Source: Paraglaciecola mesophila KMM 241 (GTDB lineage: Bacteria > Pseudomonadota > Gammaproteobacteria > Enterobacterales > Alteromonadaceae). From it: DNA of 64,000 nt. The notes beneath the pieces were generated by a model. That model ran no database searches. It was not told where the DNA came from and saw only the letters and a list, made by a program, of their open reading frames with translations. Location of the stretch: assembly GCF_000315015.1 (NCBI RefSeq), contig NZ_BAEP01000075.1, positions 310,001 through 374,000 of the forward strand. Direction: 5' to 3'. A program made the position numbers and the translations under genes. Each line of letters begins with the position of its first letter. Within the stretch, counting starts at the first letter, position 1. Below, piece by piece: positions 63,721 through 64,000 of this stretch.

Positions 63721-64000
63721 ATGCAGCGTGACGACAAGGTGACATCAGTATTCGGTCATATCCTCATTATTATACTGGCGGGAGAGTTAATTTTCGCTTT
63801 ACCTTTTCATTTAGCACGCTTTTTTCGCCCTACGTTTCTACAAGCGTTTGAGTTAACTAACACCCAATTAGGCGATATTTTTGCTGTTTATGGCGTTGTG
63901 GCCATGCTGTCATATTTCCCTGGGGGCATTATTGCTGACAAGTATGCTCCAAATCGCCTGATGAGTTTTTCACTGTTGGCGACAGCGGCAGGGGGGTGTG
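63721..64000 (+). CDS. Major facilitator superfamily transporter, partial
   Basis: The first 93 codons of a gene that runs past the window end. An N-terminal membrane helix (FGHILIIILAGELIFALPFHLARF) and a second (GDIFAVYGVVAMLSYFPGGIIADKY) flank an amphipathic linker. FPGGIIADKYAPNRLMSFSLL is the MFS motif A-type loop (G-x-x-x-D-[RK]). Substrate cannot be told from this part. Confidence 0.8.
   Translation, partial: MQRDDKVTSVFGHILIIILAGELIFALPFHLARFFRPTFLQAFELTNTQLGDIFAVYGVVAMLSYFPGGIIADKYAPNRLMSFSLLATAAGGC

Noticed and set aside
1-64000. tRNA, rRNA, CRISPR arrays, IS elements or prophage
   Set aside because: None were recognised on reading both strands; gene content is core genome with normal intergenic spacing.

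Overview
The window is a continuous piece of chromosome from a marine gammaproteobacterium, most likely an Alteromonadales member near Paraglaciecola, Glaciecola or Alteromonas. This is inferred from gene content and order: pdhR-aceEF-lpd beside ampDE and nadC-pil-coaE-zapD-yacG, a tkt-epd-pgk-aldolase run, a C-terminal exosortase-like sorting signal and a cis/trans fatty acid isomerase. I saw no rRNA, tRNA, CRISPR array, insertion sequence, phage or integration site. Most of the window is core genome.

Layout. 1-4.5 kb: HDOD protein, alpha/beta hydrolase, DUF1289 protein and an M13 lipoprotein peptidase. 4.8-11.9 kb: the pyruvate dehydrogenase locus (lpdA, aceF, aceE, pdhR, all minus strand) with a near-perfect PdhR operator. 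12.1-19.8 kb: ampE-ampD, an aspartic protease, nadC, pilA-pilC-pilD without the usual pilB, then coaE, zapD and yacG. 19.9-25.5 kb: peroxiredoxin/glutaredoxin fusion, lipase-like hydrolase, GST-like protein, orphan histidine kinase and rsmE. 25.7-35 kb: small membrane protein, mscS, M48 peptidase, metK (with a MetJ-like site), tkt, epd, pgk and a class I aldolase that looks Firmicutes-like. The gene set resembles the E. coli mscS-fbaA-pgk-epd-tktA-loiP-metK-rsmE neighbourhood, reshuffled.

36.6-50.6 kb is a phosphate island: ppx-ppk1, a GcvR-like ACT protein, DUF47-pit, pstSCAB-phoU and a phosphate-selective porin. Pho-box-like sequences sit in front of four transcription units (ppk1, DUF47-pit, pst, porin). 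This suggests that polyphosphate synthesis, low- and high-affinity uptake and outer-membrane entry respond together to phosphate limitation. phoB and phoR are not in the window.

50.8-64 kb: an OxyR-like regulator, then an ECF sigma / membrane anti-sigma / secreted coiled-coil operon that I cannot match to a described system. It is followed by a thioesterase, a secreted hydrolase, an MgtC-like protein, small lipoproteins, a divergent LysR/oxidoreductase pair, a PEP-CTERM-like exported protein, cti, and the start of an MFS transporter cut by the window edge.

The least ordinary items are the coordinated Pho-box set, the missing pilB, the uncharacterised ECF operon, the variant PEP-CTERM protein and the class I aldolase in the gluconeogenic operon. 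All family assignments come from reading the protein sequences; no database search was possible.
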